Assembly: GCA_904420155.1 (NCBI GenBank)
Contig: CAJFUH010000176.1
Coordinates: 1 to 17,613 of the forward strand
DNA length: 17,613 bases
Direction: 5' to 3'
Source of the DNA: an uncultured Clostridia bacterium
GTDB lineage: Bacteria > Bacillota > Clostridia > Oscillospirales > Acutalibacteraceae
The notes under the pieces are model-generated. The model did no database searches, had not been told where the DNA came from, and worked only from the letters and a program-made list of their open reading frames with translations. A program made the position numbers and the translations under genes. Below, piece by piece: positions 1 to 6,467 of this stretch. The stretch's first letter is position 1, and each line of letters begins with the position of its first letter.

Positions 1-1
1 T

Positions 2-313
2 CTTCTCATCCCTATCAATATGCGGGATGGAAGCCTCATCTGTGTGGGCCGGGGACAGGAAGATTGGAATTTTTCCGCCCCTCATGGAGCGGGGCGCCTG
101 ATGAGCCGTTCCCAGGCGAAACAGAGTTTTACAGTGAACCAGTTTCGCAAGGAGATGGAGGGTATTTATACCACCTCTGTGGGCAAAGCGACCCTGGACG
201 AGTGCCCCATGGCATATAAAAGTCTGGAGGATATTGTCAGCCATATCGGGGAAACGGTGGAGATAGAGCGCCGGCTGTTTCCCATTTATAATTTTAAAGC
301 CGGGGAAGAATAA
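2..313 (+). CDS. rtcB: RtcB-type RNA ligase, C-terminal part (5' end outside window)
   Basis: The frame is open from base 2 and ends at TAA 311-313, leaving about 103 C-terminal residues. RtcB enzymes join RNA 2',3'-cyclic phosphate or 3'-phosphate ends to 5'-OH ends, using GTP and Mn(II). The fragment contains the block APHGAGR followed by SR, where the His of HGAGR is the residue that becomes guanylylated in characterised RtcB proteins. The closing ECPMAYK and PIYNFKA blocks are also typical of the family's C-terminus. The catalytic His and C-terminal GMP-binding region are therefore intact; the Mn-binding N-terminal part lies upstream of the window. The next gene starts 23 bases downstream with no terminator between, so co-transcription is likely. 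Family assignment rests on motif recognition and is firm. Confidence 0.93.
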   Translation, partial: LLIPINMRDGSLICVGRGQEDWNFSAPHGAGRLMSRSQAKQSFTVNQFRKEMEGIYTTSVGKATLDECPMAYKSLEDIVSHIGETVEIERRLFPIYNFKAGEE

Positions 314-336
314 CGGAAAGCAAAAGAGGGATTTTT

Positions 337-942
337 ATGAATACGTCAGTATTGCCGGAAGGGTTCCGGCTGAAAAACGTCGTGGATTTTCGGTACAACG
401 GAAAACTGGTTTTACTGATCAACTTTGGGATGATCGGCATTACCGTCCTGCTGGTGTGGGCAATGGCGCAGATCCATCCGTTCACGCTGTTTCTCCCATT
501 GGACGCCGATTACACCACGTTTCAGCGTTTTATGGTTCCCATCAGCGTTTTGATTTTTTTATTTCTCTACAGCCATGTGCGGGAGCTGCTGCACTTGCTG
601 GCCTTTGTGCTGGTTTCCCGCAAGAAGCCCGTCTACCATATGCGCTTTTTTTCTGCCTCCGCCGGACAAACCAATTTTTATTTTACAAAATCGTGGTATC
701 TATTTATCACGTTATTCCCGTTCGTTTTCATAGCCGTTGTTTTAGGTGCGATGCTCTTCTTTTTGCCGGACCCCTGGTTTTGGGTGGTCTTTATCGTAGA
801 GGCGTTTCACATCTCCAGCGGCGTGAAAGACGCTTATATCTGTTCAGCGATCCACGACGCCCCAAAGGGTTCCTTCATTTTGGACGACAGCAGTGTGATT
901 AAGATTTATTCCCCGGAAGCTTCCTTTCCGGTTCATAAGTAA
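337..942 (+). CDS. DUF3267-like membrane protein (putative zincin fold, degenerate metal motif)
   Basis: This is a 201-residue membrane protein with about four hydrophobic segments (residues 24-48, 61-92, 120-147 and 148-163). It starts at ATG 337 behind AGAGGGA. The layout and the late block HISSGVKDAY followed by DDSSVIKIY resemble DUF3267, a family of predicted membrane zinc peptidases that normally carry HExxH in the second helix. Here the equivalent stretch reads HVRELLHLL (residues 80-88), so the first metal-binding His is Arg82 (codon CGG) while Glu83 and His86 remain. The protein may therefore be catalytically inactive, or another His (His80) may serve; this is inference. It follows rtcB by 23 bases and probably shares its transcript. 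The substrate is unknown. Confidence 0.7.
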   Translation: MNTSVLPEGFRLKNVVDFRYNGKLVLLINFGMIGITVLLVWAMAQIHPFTLFLPLDADYTTFQRFMVPISVLIFLFLYSHVRELLHLLAFVLVSRKKPVYHMRFFSASAGQTNFYFTKSWYLFITLFPFVFIAVVLGAMLFFLPDPWFWVVFIVEAFHISSGVKDAYICSAIHDAPKGSFILDDSSVIKIYSPEASFPVHK

Positions 943-964
943 AGAAATCTTGCAGGAGATTTCT
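943..964 (+). repeat. perfect 8-bp inverted repeat between DUF3267 and DUF4430 genes
   Basis: AGAAATCT (943-950) and AGATTTCT (957-964) are exact reverse complements around a 6-base loop. The arm begins next to the TAA stop of the upstream gene and lies about 20 bases before the ribosome binding site of the next. No T-run follows, so it does not look like an intrinsic terminator. An mRNA stability or processing hairpin is possible. Confidence 0.5.
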
Positions 965-1000
965 CTCCGGCTTGATGGATCTATAAAAAGGAGTGTTTTT

Positions 1001-1423
1001 ATGCAAAGACAAAACAAAATTACCAGACCCATTGCCCTAGTGGTAGCTATTTTATGGACCTTTCTGTTGATGACGGGCTGTTCCTCCCAATCGGGAGGGG
1101 CGGATCATTCCCAGGTGGGGATTACCGTGACGGTGCGGCTGATCTCTGCGGAAGAGACCATCTTGGATCAGCAGGTTACCCTGACGGACGACCTCACTGC
1201 GGGGCGCGCTGTCAAAGACGCCTGTCAAAGCCAAAATATGGCCTATACGGAGCAGGACGGCATGTATATTTCTTTCCAGGGGATTACCTCTGCGGATACT
1301 GACGGATGGTTGTTCTATTTAAACGATGAATTGCCTGACCGCGGGGCCAATGATGTGACGGTTTCTGATGGAGACGTTATTGAATTCCGTTATGTAAATT
1401 ATGATGAGGCGTTTGCCCAGTAA
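1001..1423 (+). CDS. DUF4430-domain lipoprotein
   Basis: This is a 140-residue secreted lipoprotein. ATG 1001 is chosen because AAAAGGAG (986-993) sits at the right distance; an in-frame ATG at 950 has no such site and would put extra charged residues before the signal peptide. The signal peptide has Lys/Arg at its start, a hydrophobic core (residues 10-24) and the lipobox LMTGC with the lipidated Cys at 27. The mature part has the DUF4430 signature: DGWLFYLND, then SDGDVIEFRYVNYD near the C-terminus. That fold is also found in transcobalamin-like and surface-exposed domains, and its ligand here is not evident. It is probably the last gene of the rtcB transcript, since a terminator follows at 1455-1480. 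Confidence 0.82.
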   Translation: MQRQNKITRPIALVVAILWTFLLMTGCSSQSGGADHSQVGITVTVRLISAEETILDQQVTLTDDLTAGRAVKDACQSQNMAYTEQDGMYISFQGITSADTDGWLFYLNDELPDRGANDVTVSDGDVIEFRYVNYDEAFAQ

Positions 1424-1454
1424 CAGGGAGCATACTCTTTCTGTTACCTATATC

Positions 1455-1480
1455 AAAATCCCCGCTTGCGGGGATTTTTT
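1455..1480 (+). terminator. intrinsic terminator after the DUF4430 lipoprotein gene
   Basis: ATCCCCGC and GCGGGGAT pair through a very short loop, flanked by an A-run on the left and TTTTTT on the right. It ends the rtcB-DUF3267-DUF4430 unit and may work in both directions. Confidence 0.9.
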
Positions 1481-1522
1481 GTTGTTCAAATATAAATTTT
1501 TTATAAATTTTTTGCGTTATAC

Positions 1523-1552
1523 TTGACTGGATTTATTGCTCACCACTATACT
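1523..1552 (+). promoter_or_regulatory. sigma-A type promoter of the zinc-ribbon/kinase operon
   Basis: TTGACT (1523-1528) and TATACT (1547-1552) are separated by 18 bases and both are near consensus. The preceding 40 bases are very AT-rich, which could act as an UP element. The expected transcription start is about 1559, at the edge of a perfect palindrome. Confidence 0.75.
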
Positions 1553-1559
1553 ACAAGCG

Positions 1560-1574
1560 TTACCGTTACGGTAA
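1560..1574. promoter_or_regulatory. 15-bp perfect palindrome at the transcription start (candidate operator)
   Basis: TTACCGT-T-ACGGTAA is an exact 7+1+7 inverted repeat beginning eight bases after the -10 box, so it would cover the start site and early transcribed region. That position suits a repressor that blocks initiation or promoter escape. A MerR-type activator would instead bind between -35 and -10. No second copy was noticed in the window and no candidate regulator gene is adjacent. Confidence 0.6.
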
Positions 1575-1606
1575 AAATAGCAACGGCTATAAACGGAGGA
1601 TTTATC

Positions 1607-2005
1607 ATGTCAAGTTTTTCTCGTTCTCACAGCAATGGGTCTTATCCATATCCGCATCGGGGGCAATCCCATTACAAGCGCAATGGATTTTTGGGGAAAA
1701 TTATGGGTGGATTTTCCAATTCATTCAGCGGGGATAAGGGGGGATACCGGCGCTATCCTCAGCAGGGCTATCCATACCAGGATTACCCGCCCCAGTATCA
1801 ACAGCCGTCGTACCCGCAATCGCCCACGCCAATGTCGGAAAATACAGCGGTGTGTCCGAAATGTAAGACGGCGGTTCCCGCTGGTTCCAAGTTTTGCCTG
1901 TCCTGTGGAGAAAAGATGAATACCGCCTCATTTTGCCCCGAGTGTGGCAGGCAAATCCCATCTGCATCAAAATTCTGCCCGGAATGCGGCCATAAGATAC
2001 GGTGA
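1607..2005 (+). CDS. tandem zinc-ribbon protein with Tyr/Pro-rich linker
   Basis: This is a 132-residue protein. ATG 1607 follows CGGAGGA (1594-1600); an upstream in-frame ATG at 1523 lies on the promoter and is rejected. Residues 1-46 are Ser/Gly/Arg-rich with a short amphipathic stretch (residues 28-36), and residues 47-75 are a Tyr/Pro/Gln-rich low-complexity linker. Two treble-clef-like zinc ribbons follow: Cys83-x2-Cys86 with Cys97-x2-Cys100, and Cys110-x2-Cys113 with Cys124-x2-Cys127. Such double zinc ribbons often mediate protein contact in Clostridia, but no enzymatic role is evident. The stop codon overlaps the kinase start in TGATG (2003-2007), so translation is probably coupled and the two proteins may act together (inference). 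Confidence 0.85.
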   Translation: MSSFSRSHSNGSYPYPHRGQSHYKRNGFLGKIMGGFSNSFSGDKGGYRRYPQQGYPYQDYPPQYQQPSYPQSPTPMSENTAVCPKCKTAVPAGSKFCLSCGEKMNTASFCPECGRQIPSASKFCPECGHKIR

Positions 2006-2688
2006 TGCTATTCCGCCGCCAGGTTAGGGAATATACTGTCATCTCGAAGATCGGTGGTGGGAGATATGGCGTTTGTTATCTCGCACAGGATCAAACGGGC
2101 CGGGATGTAGTGCTCAAACGCTTCCGTCCCCGAATGCTGCGGAAAAACCAGAGAAACAATTATCATGAAGCGGTTATCCTTTCCAATTTGCAACATGGAG
2201 CCATTCCAGAACTGTTGGGCGTCGTCAATAACCGGCAGGGATACTTTTTTATTTTGGAATACAAGCCGGGCGATTCGCTGGAAAGGCAGTTGTTTCAGCA
2301 GGACAGGAAATTTTTGGACGCCGATATTTTTAGAATTGGATCCCAGATTCTGGATATTCTTTTATATCTCCATCACCATGGTGTTGTCCATCGGGATATC
2401 AGCATTGCCAATGTGCTGGATGATGGGAAACAGGTGTCCCTGATTGATTTTGGATTAGCCCGCTATATGGACAGCGGCAGGATAGACCCGGCCCTTGATT
2501 ATTCCTGTTTTGGGAACCTGCTTTTATATTTGCTGTACTCCACCTATCACGGCAAAGAAAAGGGGGCGTGGTATAGGGTGCTTCCTCTCAGCCAAGACAA
2601 AAAATACTATCTGATGCGTTTGATGGGTTTGGCACCACGATTTAAAAGTACGGAGGAGGTTCGCGCCCAATTTGATTCTGCTTTTTAG
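2005..2688 (+). CDS. short Hanks-type protein kinase-like protein
   Basis: This is a 227-residue protein starting at ATG 2005, which overlaps the TGA of the previous gene; GTG 2002 is an alternative. Kinase landmarks occur in order: Gly-rich loop GGGRYG (17-22), ATP-anchoring Lys38, alpha-C Glu55, catalytic loop HRDISIAN (129-136) with Asp131 and Asn136, and DFG (148-150). The Lys usually found two residues after the HRD Asp in Ser/Thr kinases is Ser133. Only 16 residues separate the DFG Asp from the likely alpha-F Asp165 (DYSCFG), so the activation segment and the APE motif are essentially missing. There is no membrane helix and no PASTA domain. All ATP and Mg ligands are present, so phosphotransfer is possible, but substrate selection should differ from PrkC-type kinases (inference). 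Confidence 0.85.
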   Translation: MLFRRQVREYTVISKIGGGRYGVCYLAQDQTGRDVVLKRFRPRMLRKNQRNNYHEAVILSNLQHGAIPELLGVVNNRQGYFFILEYKPGDSLERQLFQQDRKFLDADIFRIGSQILDILLYLHHHGVVHRDISIANVLDDGKQVSLIDFGLARYMDSGRIDPALDYSCFGNLLLYLLYSTYHGKEKGAWYRVLPLSQDKKYYLMRLMGLAPRFKSTEEVRAQFDSAF

Positions 2689-2791
2689 CCATTTGGGATG
2701 CGATGCGTCAGAAACAGGCCGTTTTTTCCAAGCCTGCCTTCCGTTTATATTATTATCGTTTGGAATGGTGAAAGGAAAAGGGGGACGTCCT

Positions 2792-3505
2792 ATGACAAAA
2801 TTGGAACAACTCAAGCAATGGGTCATGCAATCCGATAATATCGTATTTTTTGGAGGGGCGGGGGTATCTTGTGAAAGCGGGATCCCCGATTTCCGGTCAG
2901 AGGACGGCTTATACCGTCAGCAGTACCGCTATCCTCCCGAGACCATATTAAGCCATCGCTTTTATCTTCATCATCCAGAAGAGTTTTTTACCTTTTATCG
3001 CAATAAAATGCTGTATCTGGACGCTAAGCCCAACCCGGCCCATCAAAAATTGGCCCAGTGGGAAAAAGAGGGGAAGTTAAAAGCGGTCATTACCCAGAAC
3101 ATTGACGGCCTGCACCAGGCGGCGGGAAGCAAAGAAGTGCTGGAGCTGCATGGATCAGTACATCGCAACTACTGCGGGAAATGCGGCAAAGAATATCCGG
3201 CCTCCTATATCCGGGATTCCCAGGGGATTCCCCGGTGTTCCTGCGGCGGCAGGATCAAACCGGACGTGGTTTTGTACGAGGAAAGTTTGGATGAAGATGT
3301 CATTGCCCGCTCCGTTATGCGTATCCAGGAGGCCCAGATGCTGATTATCGGGGGAACATCCCTGGCGGTATATCCCGCCGCGGGATTAATCCGTTTTTAT
3401 CAGGGAAACCGGCTGGTAGTGATCAACCGCGATCCCACTCCCCAAGATGACCGGGCGGATCTGGTCATCCATGGGAAAATTGGAGAAATACTGGGACAAC
3501 TTTGA
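2792..3505 (+). CDS. cobB: Sir2-family NAD-dependent protein deacylase (sirtuin)
   Basis: This is a 237-residue cytoplasmic enzyme. ATG 2792 follows a purine-rich site (GGGGGA, 2781-2786); the frame is open further upstream but without a ribosome site. Sirtuins remove acyl groups from lysines, consuming NAD and releasing nicotinamide and O-acyl-ADP-ribose. Visible motifs are GAGVSCESGIPDFRS (22-36), TQNIDGLH (101-108), LHGS with catalytic His120, zinc ligands Cys128/Cys131 and Cys149/Cys151, KPDVVLYEE (156-164), GGTSL and INRD. The second zinc pair is CxC rather than the commoner CxxC. Length is usual for the family. It lies 103 bases after the kinase gene without a clear terminator between, and it ends in a strong terminator. 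The symbol follows common use for bacterial sirtuins. Confidence 0.95.
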   Translation: MTKLEQLKQWVMQSDNIVFFGGAGVSCESGIPDFRSEDGLYRQQYRYPPETILSHRFYLHHPEEFFTFYRNKMLYLDAKPNPAHQKLAQWEKEGKLKAVITQNIDGLHQAAGSKEVLELHGSVHRNYCGKCGKEYPASYIRDSQGIPRCSCGGRIKPDVVLYEESLDEDVIARSVMRIQEAQMLIIGGTSLAVYPAAGLIRFYQGNRLVVINRDPTPQDDRADLVIHGKIGEILGQL

Positions 3506-3523
3506 TATCTTTTTGAAAAGCGG

Positions 3524-3554
3524 GGGAGGGACCGTTGGTGTCCCTCCCTGTTTT
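3524..3554 (+). terminator. intrinsic terminator after the sirtuin gene
   Basis: GGGAGGGAC (3524-3532) and GTCCCTCCC (3540-3548) form a perfect 9-bp GC-rich stem with a 7-base loop, followed by TGTTTTA. The loop and descending arm overlap the candidate promoter of the next gene. Confidence 0.85.
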
Positions 3555-3564
3555 ATGTTATAAT
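3535..3564 (+). promoter_or_regulatory. candidate promoter of the FUSC gene, inside the terminator
   Basis: TTGGTG (3535-3540) and a consensus TATAAT (3559-3564) are separated by 18 bases. The -35 box lies in the hairpin loop of the upstream terminator, giving a compact end-and-restart arrangement. Confidence 0.55.
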
Positions 3565-3609
3565 TTCATACATAAGGAAATGGAATGGGAAGGAACGAGA
3601 GAGTAGAAC

Positions 3610-5508
3610 GTGGAAGCAAAACTAAGGGAATGGATCCTTTTATTTAAAAAACGTTTTTTGACGGCGTTGCCGGTTATCCTCTTCTTTTTATTTAACTTTT
3701 GGGTGGTAACTAGTTTTTTTGGAATCCAATATGCCATGGTAGTATCGGTCTTTACCACGGTATTTCAGATACAGCATCTGCGGAATCAGTCCATATTATA
3801 TTTTGTCAAAGTGATATGTTTCAGTTTGCTGCTGTGTGTGCTGGCGTTTCTTGCCTCCCTCCATTTGGCGCTGTGTATCGGCCTGAATATCTGCGTACCG
3901 TTCCTGCTGATTTTTGTCCAGGCGTCCCAGATCAATCCCAAGGGCTACTTTGCTTATGCCATGATGTTTGTATTTTTAGAACTGATGCCCCCGGCGCCTT
4001 CTGCCCTTTGGATGGAATTGATTGTGGTTTTTGTGATCTCCCTGATCCTGGTAGCCGCTTTGCTTTTTTATTCCCGCTTTTTCCGGAAGCCGGTAGAAAA
4101 AGGCGAAGGGATTCACCAGGGCTTTCAGAAATTGGCGGATCTTTTGGACCGCTTTGCTGAAAACAAGATGAACCGCAAAGAGCTGTACGACCTTAAAAAT
4201 TCTTTTTATAAGATATCTTACAACAATCATAAGCCCTTTTCCTTATACAGCGAAAAGACAAAGCTCCAGGATATGTTCTTTGTGCTGTTTCAACGGGTGT
4301 TTTATCTGGTCAGCGATTCGGTATGGCAGGATGAAACGGAGAAAAAAGGAATACAGGAGATTCGGTATCTGGCCCAGTTTTTACGAAAAGTAGATCGGGA
4401 GGTATCCCGGGGGGAAAACGGCATATTGATCCAGCAGGCTTACGCGATGCTGGAGGAGATGAGGCTTCCGGAAGGGAGACTGCGTATCTGTGTCCGCAGC
4501 ATCTTGCATATGCTCATTTTGATTCTTCGGACGATGGAACATCCGGTTCCCCATAGGCTGGCCTGGAAAATAAACGGCAGGGAGCTTCTGGTGCACATCC
4601 GCAGAAAGTGTACCATGGGGTCCTTTGAAATGCGGGTGGCGCTCCGGCTTGCCGTTGTGTTGGTGGTCAGCTTCACCATCAGCTGGTTTTTGCCAGTGAC
4701 CCATTCTTATTGGATTCCCCTCAACGCTTTTTTGCTGATACAGCCGGATTATGAGGAGAGCGCCCACCGTATGAAAACCCGTCCCATCGGAACTGTGATC
4801 GGATGCGTCATTGAGTATCTGATTTATCCTTATTTGCCAGGAATGGCAGGGCGCTTTGCCTTTGCTCTCGTCATGCTTTCCCTCATGTACTGCGCTACCC
4901 CGGGTACTTGGAACCATCCCATCTTTTCTACCTGCTATGCTTTGACGCTGGCGTCCATGACGATGGAAGAGACCCTGGCCATAGAACTGCGAATGATATA
5001 TTTGCTGGCTGCGGTGGGAATTGTTTTCCTAGTGAATGTATTTGTTTTCCCCACCAAGAAAAAGGTGCTGTTCCAGCTCAACATAAAGGAGTTATTCCGC
5101 GCCCAGAAAGAGTATTGGGAGATCGTCAAGGACAGCGTATACGGGTGGCAGGGGATTTCGGTTTCCAGCGGGCTGCTGGCCCATTTCCATATGATTTACG
5201 AACAGGTAATGGATTATCTAAAGAATCCTACCGAGGAGCTGGATCAGGATGCCTATCGAAGAAACCTTTTAACCCTTTGGCATATGTTTTCCGAATTGGA
5301 ACAGATAGAATATCTCATTGAGGCCGGGGCATTATCCCCTGAAGAGTATCAGTCTTTTTTAGGAATGGCTTCTTCTATTCAGGAGCAGATTCAAGCAGCT
5401 TCTCCCAGACAGATTCAGCTTTCCCAAGCAGTGAATTATCAGGAAAAGGATCTCAATTATGTGTTGGAGCAATATTTAAAAAATGCTGCAAAACTACAAA
5501 AAGTATAA
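3610..5508 (+). CDS. FUSC-family (aromatic acid exporter-like) membrane protein
   Basis: This is a 632-residue protein starting at GTG 3610; upstream purines (AAGGA, GAGAGAG) are rather loosely placed, so the start is less certain than elsewhere. It has the two-half layout of the fusaric acid resistance/ArAE superfamily. There is an N-terminal block of about six membrane helices (roughly residues 14-155), a long charged cytoplasmic middle (155-345), a second block of about six helices (roughly 345-490), and a charged C-terminal helical tail. The second block contains the FUSC-like signature WIPLNAFLLIQPDYEES followed by RPIGTVIG, which is the most diagnostic part. Relatives export aromatic acids or have unknown substrates; the substrate here cannot be told. 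It is a single-gene unit between its own promoter and terminator. Confidence 0.85.
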   Translation: MEAKLREWILLFKKRFLTALPVILFFLFNFWVVTSFFGIQYAMVVSVFTTVFQIQHLRNQSILYFVKVICFSLLLCVLAFLASLHLALCIGLNICVPFLLIFVQASQINPKGYFAYAMMFVFLELMPPAPSALWMELIVVFVISLILVAALLFYSRFFRKPVEKGEGIHQGFQKLADLLDRFAENKMNRKELYDLKNSFYKISYNNHKPFSLYSEKTKLQDMFFVLFQRVFYLVSDSVWQDETEKKGIQEIRYLAQFLRKVDREVSRGENGILIQQAYAMLEEMRLPEGRLRICVRSILHMLILILRTMEHPVPHRLAWKINGRELLVHIRRKCTMGSFEMRVALRLAVVLVVSFTISWFLPVTHSYWIPLNAFLLIQPDYEESAHRMKTRPIGTVIGCVIEYLIYPYLPGMAGRFAFALVMLSLMYCATPGTWNHPIFSTCYALTLASMTMEETLAIELRMIYLLAAVGIVFLVNVFVFPTKKKVLFQLNIKELFRAQKEYWEIVKDSVYGWQGISVSSGLLAHFHMIYEQVMDYLKNPTEELDQDAYRRNLLTLWHMFSELEQIEYLIEAGALSPEEYQSFLGMASSIQEQIQAASPRQIQLSQAVNYQEKDLNYVLEQYLKNAAKLQKV

Positions 5509-5527
5509 ACGAGGGGAAAGAAACAAC

Positions 5528-5575
5528 AAAAACAGCGTATCCCAAATGGAAACTCCAATGGGATACGCTGTTTTT
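5528..5575 (+). terminator. intrinsic terminator after the FUSC gene
   Basis: Arms 5528-5544 and 5559-5575 are a perfect 17-bp inverted repeat (core ACAGCGTATCCCA/TGGGATACGCTGT) with a 14-base loop. They begin with an A-run and end with TTTTT. It could terminate transcription from either side. Confidence 0.92.
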
Positions 5576-5690
5576 CAATAGTTAGGATTGTTATAAGGCA
5601 AAAAGCCGTTTTCCTACAAAAATAAAGGGGATATCAGTCTTCTTCCTCACAAGAAGCTTAATTTTGATAGCGCTCAAGCCGCGCGGGCTC

Positions 5691-5720
5691 GCCCTTTCTC
5701 TGCCGCCAGAGAAAGGGCGG
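5691..5720. repeat. perfect 13-bp hairpin with 4-base loop
   Basis: CGCCCTTTCTCTG (5691-5703) is exactly complementary to CAGAGAAAGGGCG (5708-5720) around CCGC. No T-run follows on either strand, so it is not a standard terminator. Confidence 0.85.
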
Positions 5721-5732
5721 AAAGAGAGCGTA

Positions 5733-5760
5733 AATGGGGGAGTCGTGTCTCCCCCATTTG
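5733..5760. repeat. perfect 11-bp hairpin with 6-base loop
   Basis: AAATGGGGGAG (5733-5743) is exactly complementary to CTCCCCCATTT (5750-5760). It sits 12 bases after the 13-bp hairpin, forming a tandem pair of very stable stems. Confidence 0.85.
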
Positions 5761-5976
5761 AACCCCTTACAAAGGCCGCTGCGGCGGGTCTCCTAAGAAA
5801 GCCCGGGAAGTATGCCGGCTCAAAATAAGCGGCTTCGCCCGCTCAACTCGCCGTCATACCTCGGTTGTACCGCTCATCCAAATTTTTTCCCTATCCACAA
5901 AAAGAAAACAAGAGCAATGGTTTTCACAAGAGGAAACTTTGAGCGAGGGTGGCGCAGGGGAAAGACGGCGGCACAA

Positions 5977-6003
5977 GATTTCATCAAAAGGGAAGATGAA
6001 ATC
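5977..6003. repeat. perfect 9-bp inverted repeat
   Basis: GATTTCATC (5977-5985) and GATGAAATC (5995-6003) flank a 9-base loop near the right edge of the hairpin-rich stretch. No T-run follows. Confidence 0.7.
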
Positions 6004-6075
6004 CCTGCCGTATCGCAATTGTCATCCCTTTTGCAGTAACTAAACACTATCCACCCAGAAAACTGCCAAAACGGC

Positions 6076-6411
6076 TTAATCTAAGATAATCAGCGCCATG
6101 AATACCAAATCTTCCGTTCCGGTATTTTCCATCCCATGCCCCCAGCCGTTTGGCGTAAAGGTGACGTCGCCAGGCTCCACGGAGCGCAGGATGCTGTTAT
6201 CGTTGTATTCGCCGATTCCAGAGAGAATATAGTACGTCTCGCTTTCCCCATGATGGGTATGATAACCGATGGAACAGCCGGGTTCCAGTGTCACTTTGGC
6301 GTACATGCGGCATTTGCCGTTGAGTTCTTTCTCGTCTAAAAGGCGTTCAATCAGCACATGGCCTGTTCCGCCGCCCATGGATTCTACCCGTTCAATTTCT
6401 CTTTTTGCCAT
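6076..6411 (-). CDS. small single-domain cupin protein
   Basis: This is a 111-residue protein. ATG 6411 is preferred because AAAGGTGG lies about nine bases upstream; the in-frame GTG at 6423 would overlap that site. It is a minimal cupin beta-barrel. Motif 1 reads GYHTHHGESETYYILSG, with the His-x-His pair and a Glu as likely metal ligands, and motif 2 reads PGDVTFTPNGWGHGMEN with the final His ligand. Such stand-alone cupins bind a divalent metal and act as isomerases, dioxygenases or small-ligand sensors, so the reaction cannot be told from sequence. It is divergent from the FAD/Rieske gene, with 187 bases between the starts. A consensus promoter lies just upstream (6439-6467). No strong terminator was seen after it. 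Confidence 0.9.
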   Translation of the reverse strand: MAKREIERVESMGGGTGHVLIERLLDEKELNGKCRMYAKVTLEPGCSIGYHTHHGESETYYILSGIGEYNDNSILRSVEPGDVTFTPNGWGHGMENTGTEDLVFMALIILD

Positions 6412-6438
6412 AGAAATTACCACCTTTCTGTTTTCTCC

Positions 6439-6467
6439 ATTATACCCATAGATTGCGGAAGGTTCAA
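6439..6467 (-). promoter_or_regulatory. promoter of the cupin gene
   Basis: Read on the minus strand, TTGAAC (6467-6462) and TATAAT (6444-6439) are 17 bases apart. This is a near-ideal sigma-A promoter placed about 28 bases before the start codon. Confidence 0.8.

Larger units (their letters stand above)
5577..6075. other. hairpin-rich intergenic stretch without a convincing gene
   Basis: About 500 bases hold no frame with a good ribosome site and coding character. They are packed with inverted repeats: a perfect 13-bp stem at 5691-5720, a perfect 11-bp stem at 5733-5760, a short stem at 5829-5844, and a perfect 9-bp stem at 5977-6003. There are also GC-rich patches near 5776-5786 and 5801-5850. 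The mix of GC-rich hairpins and unlike flanks suggests a dispersed intergenic element or a structured RNA; neither can be proved from one copy. Confidence 0.55.

Noticed and set aside
1560..1574. MerR-type operator
   Set aside because: MerR activators bind between -35 and -10 with a 19-20 base spacer; here the palindrome is downstream of the -10 and the spacer is 18.
1523..1606. Upstream in-frame start for the zinc-ribbon protein
   Set aside because: It would place coding sequence on the -35, -10 and palindrome, and lacks a ribosome site; ATG 1607 has a good one.
4381..4917. 178-residue minus-strand frame
   Set aside because: It is antisense to the FUSC gene, and its His/Pro-rich translation is typical of a shadow frame.
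5812..6039. 75-residue + strand frame in the hairpin-rich stretch
   Set aside because: There is no good ribosome site, the composition is unusual, and it runs through the dyads at 5829-5844 and 5977-6003. It is more likely a chance frame in non-coding DNA.
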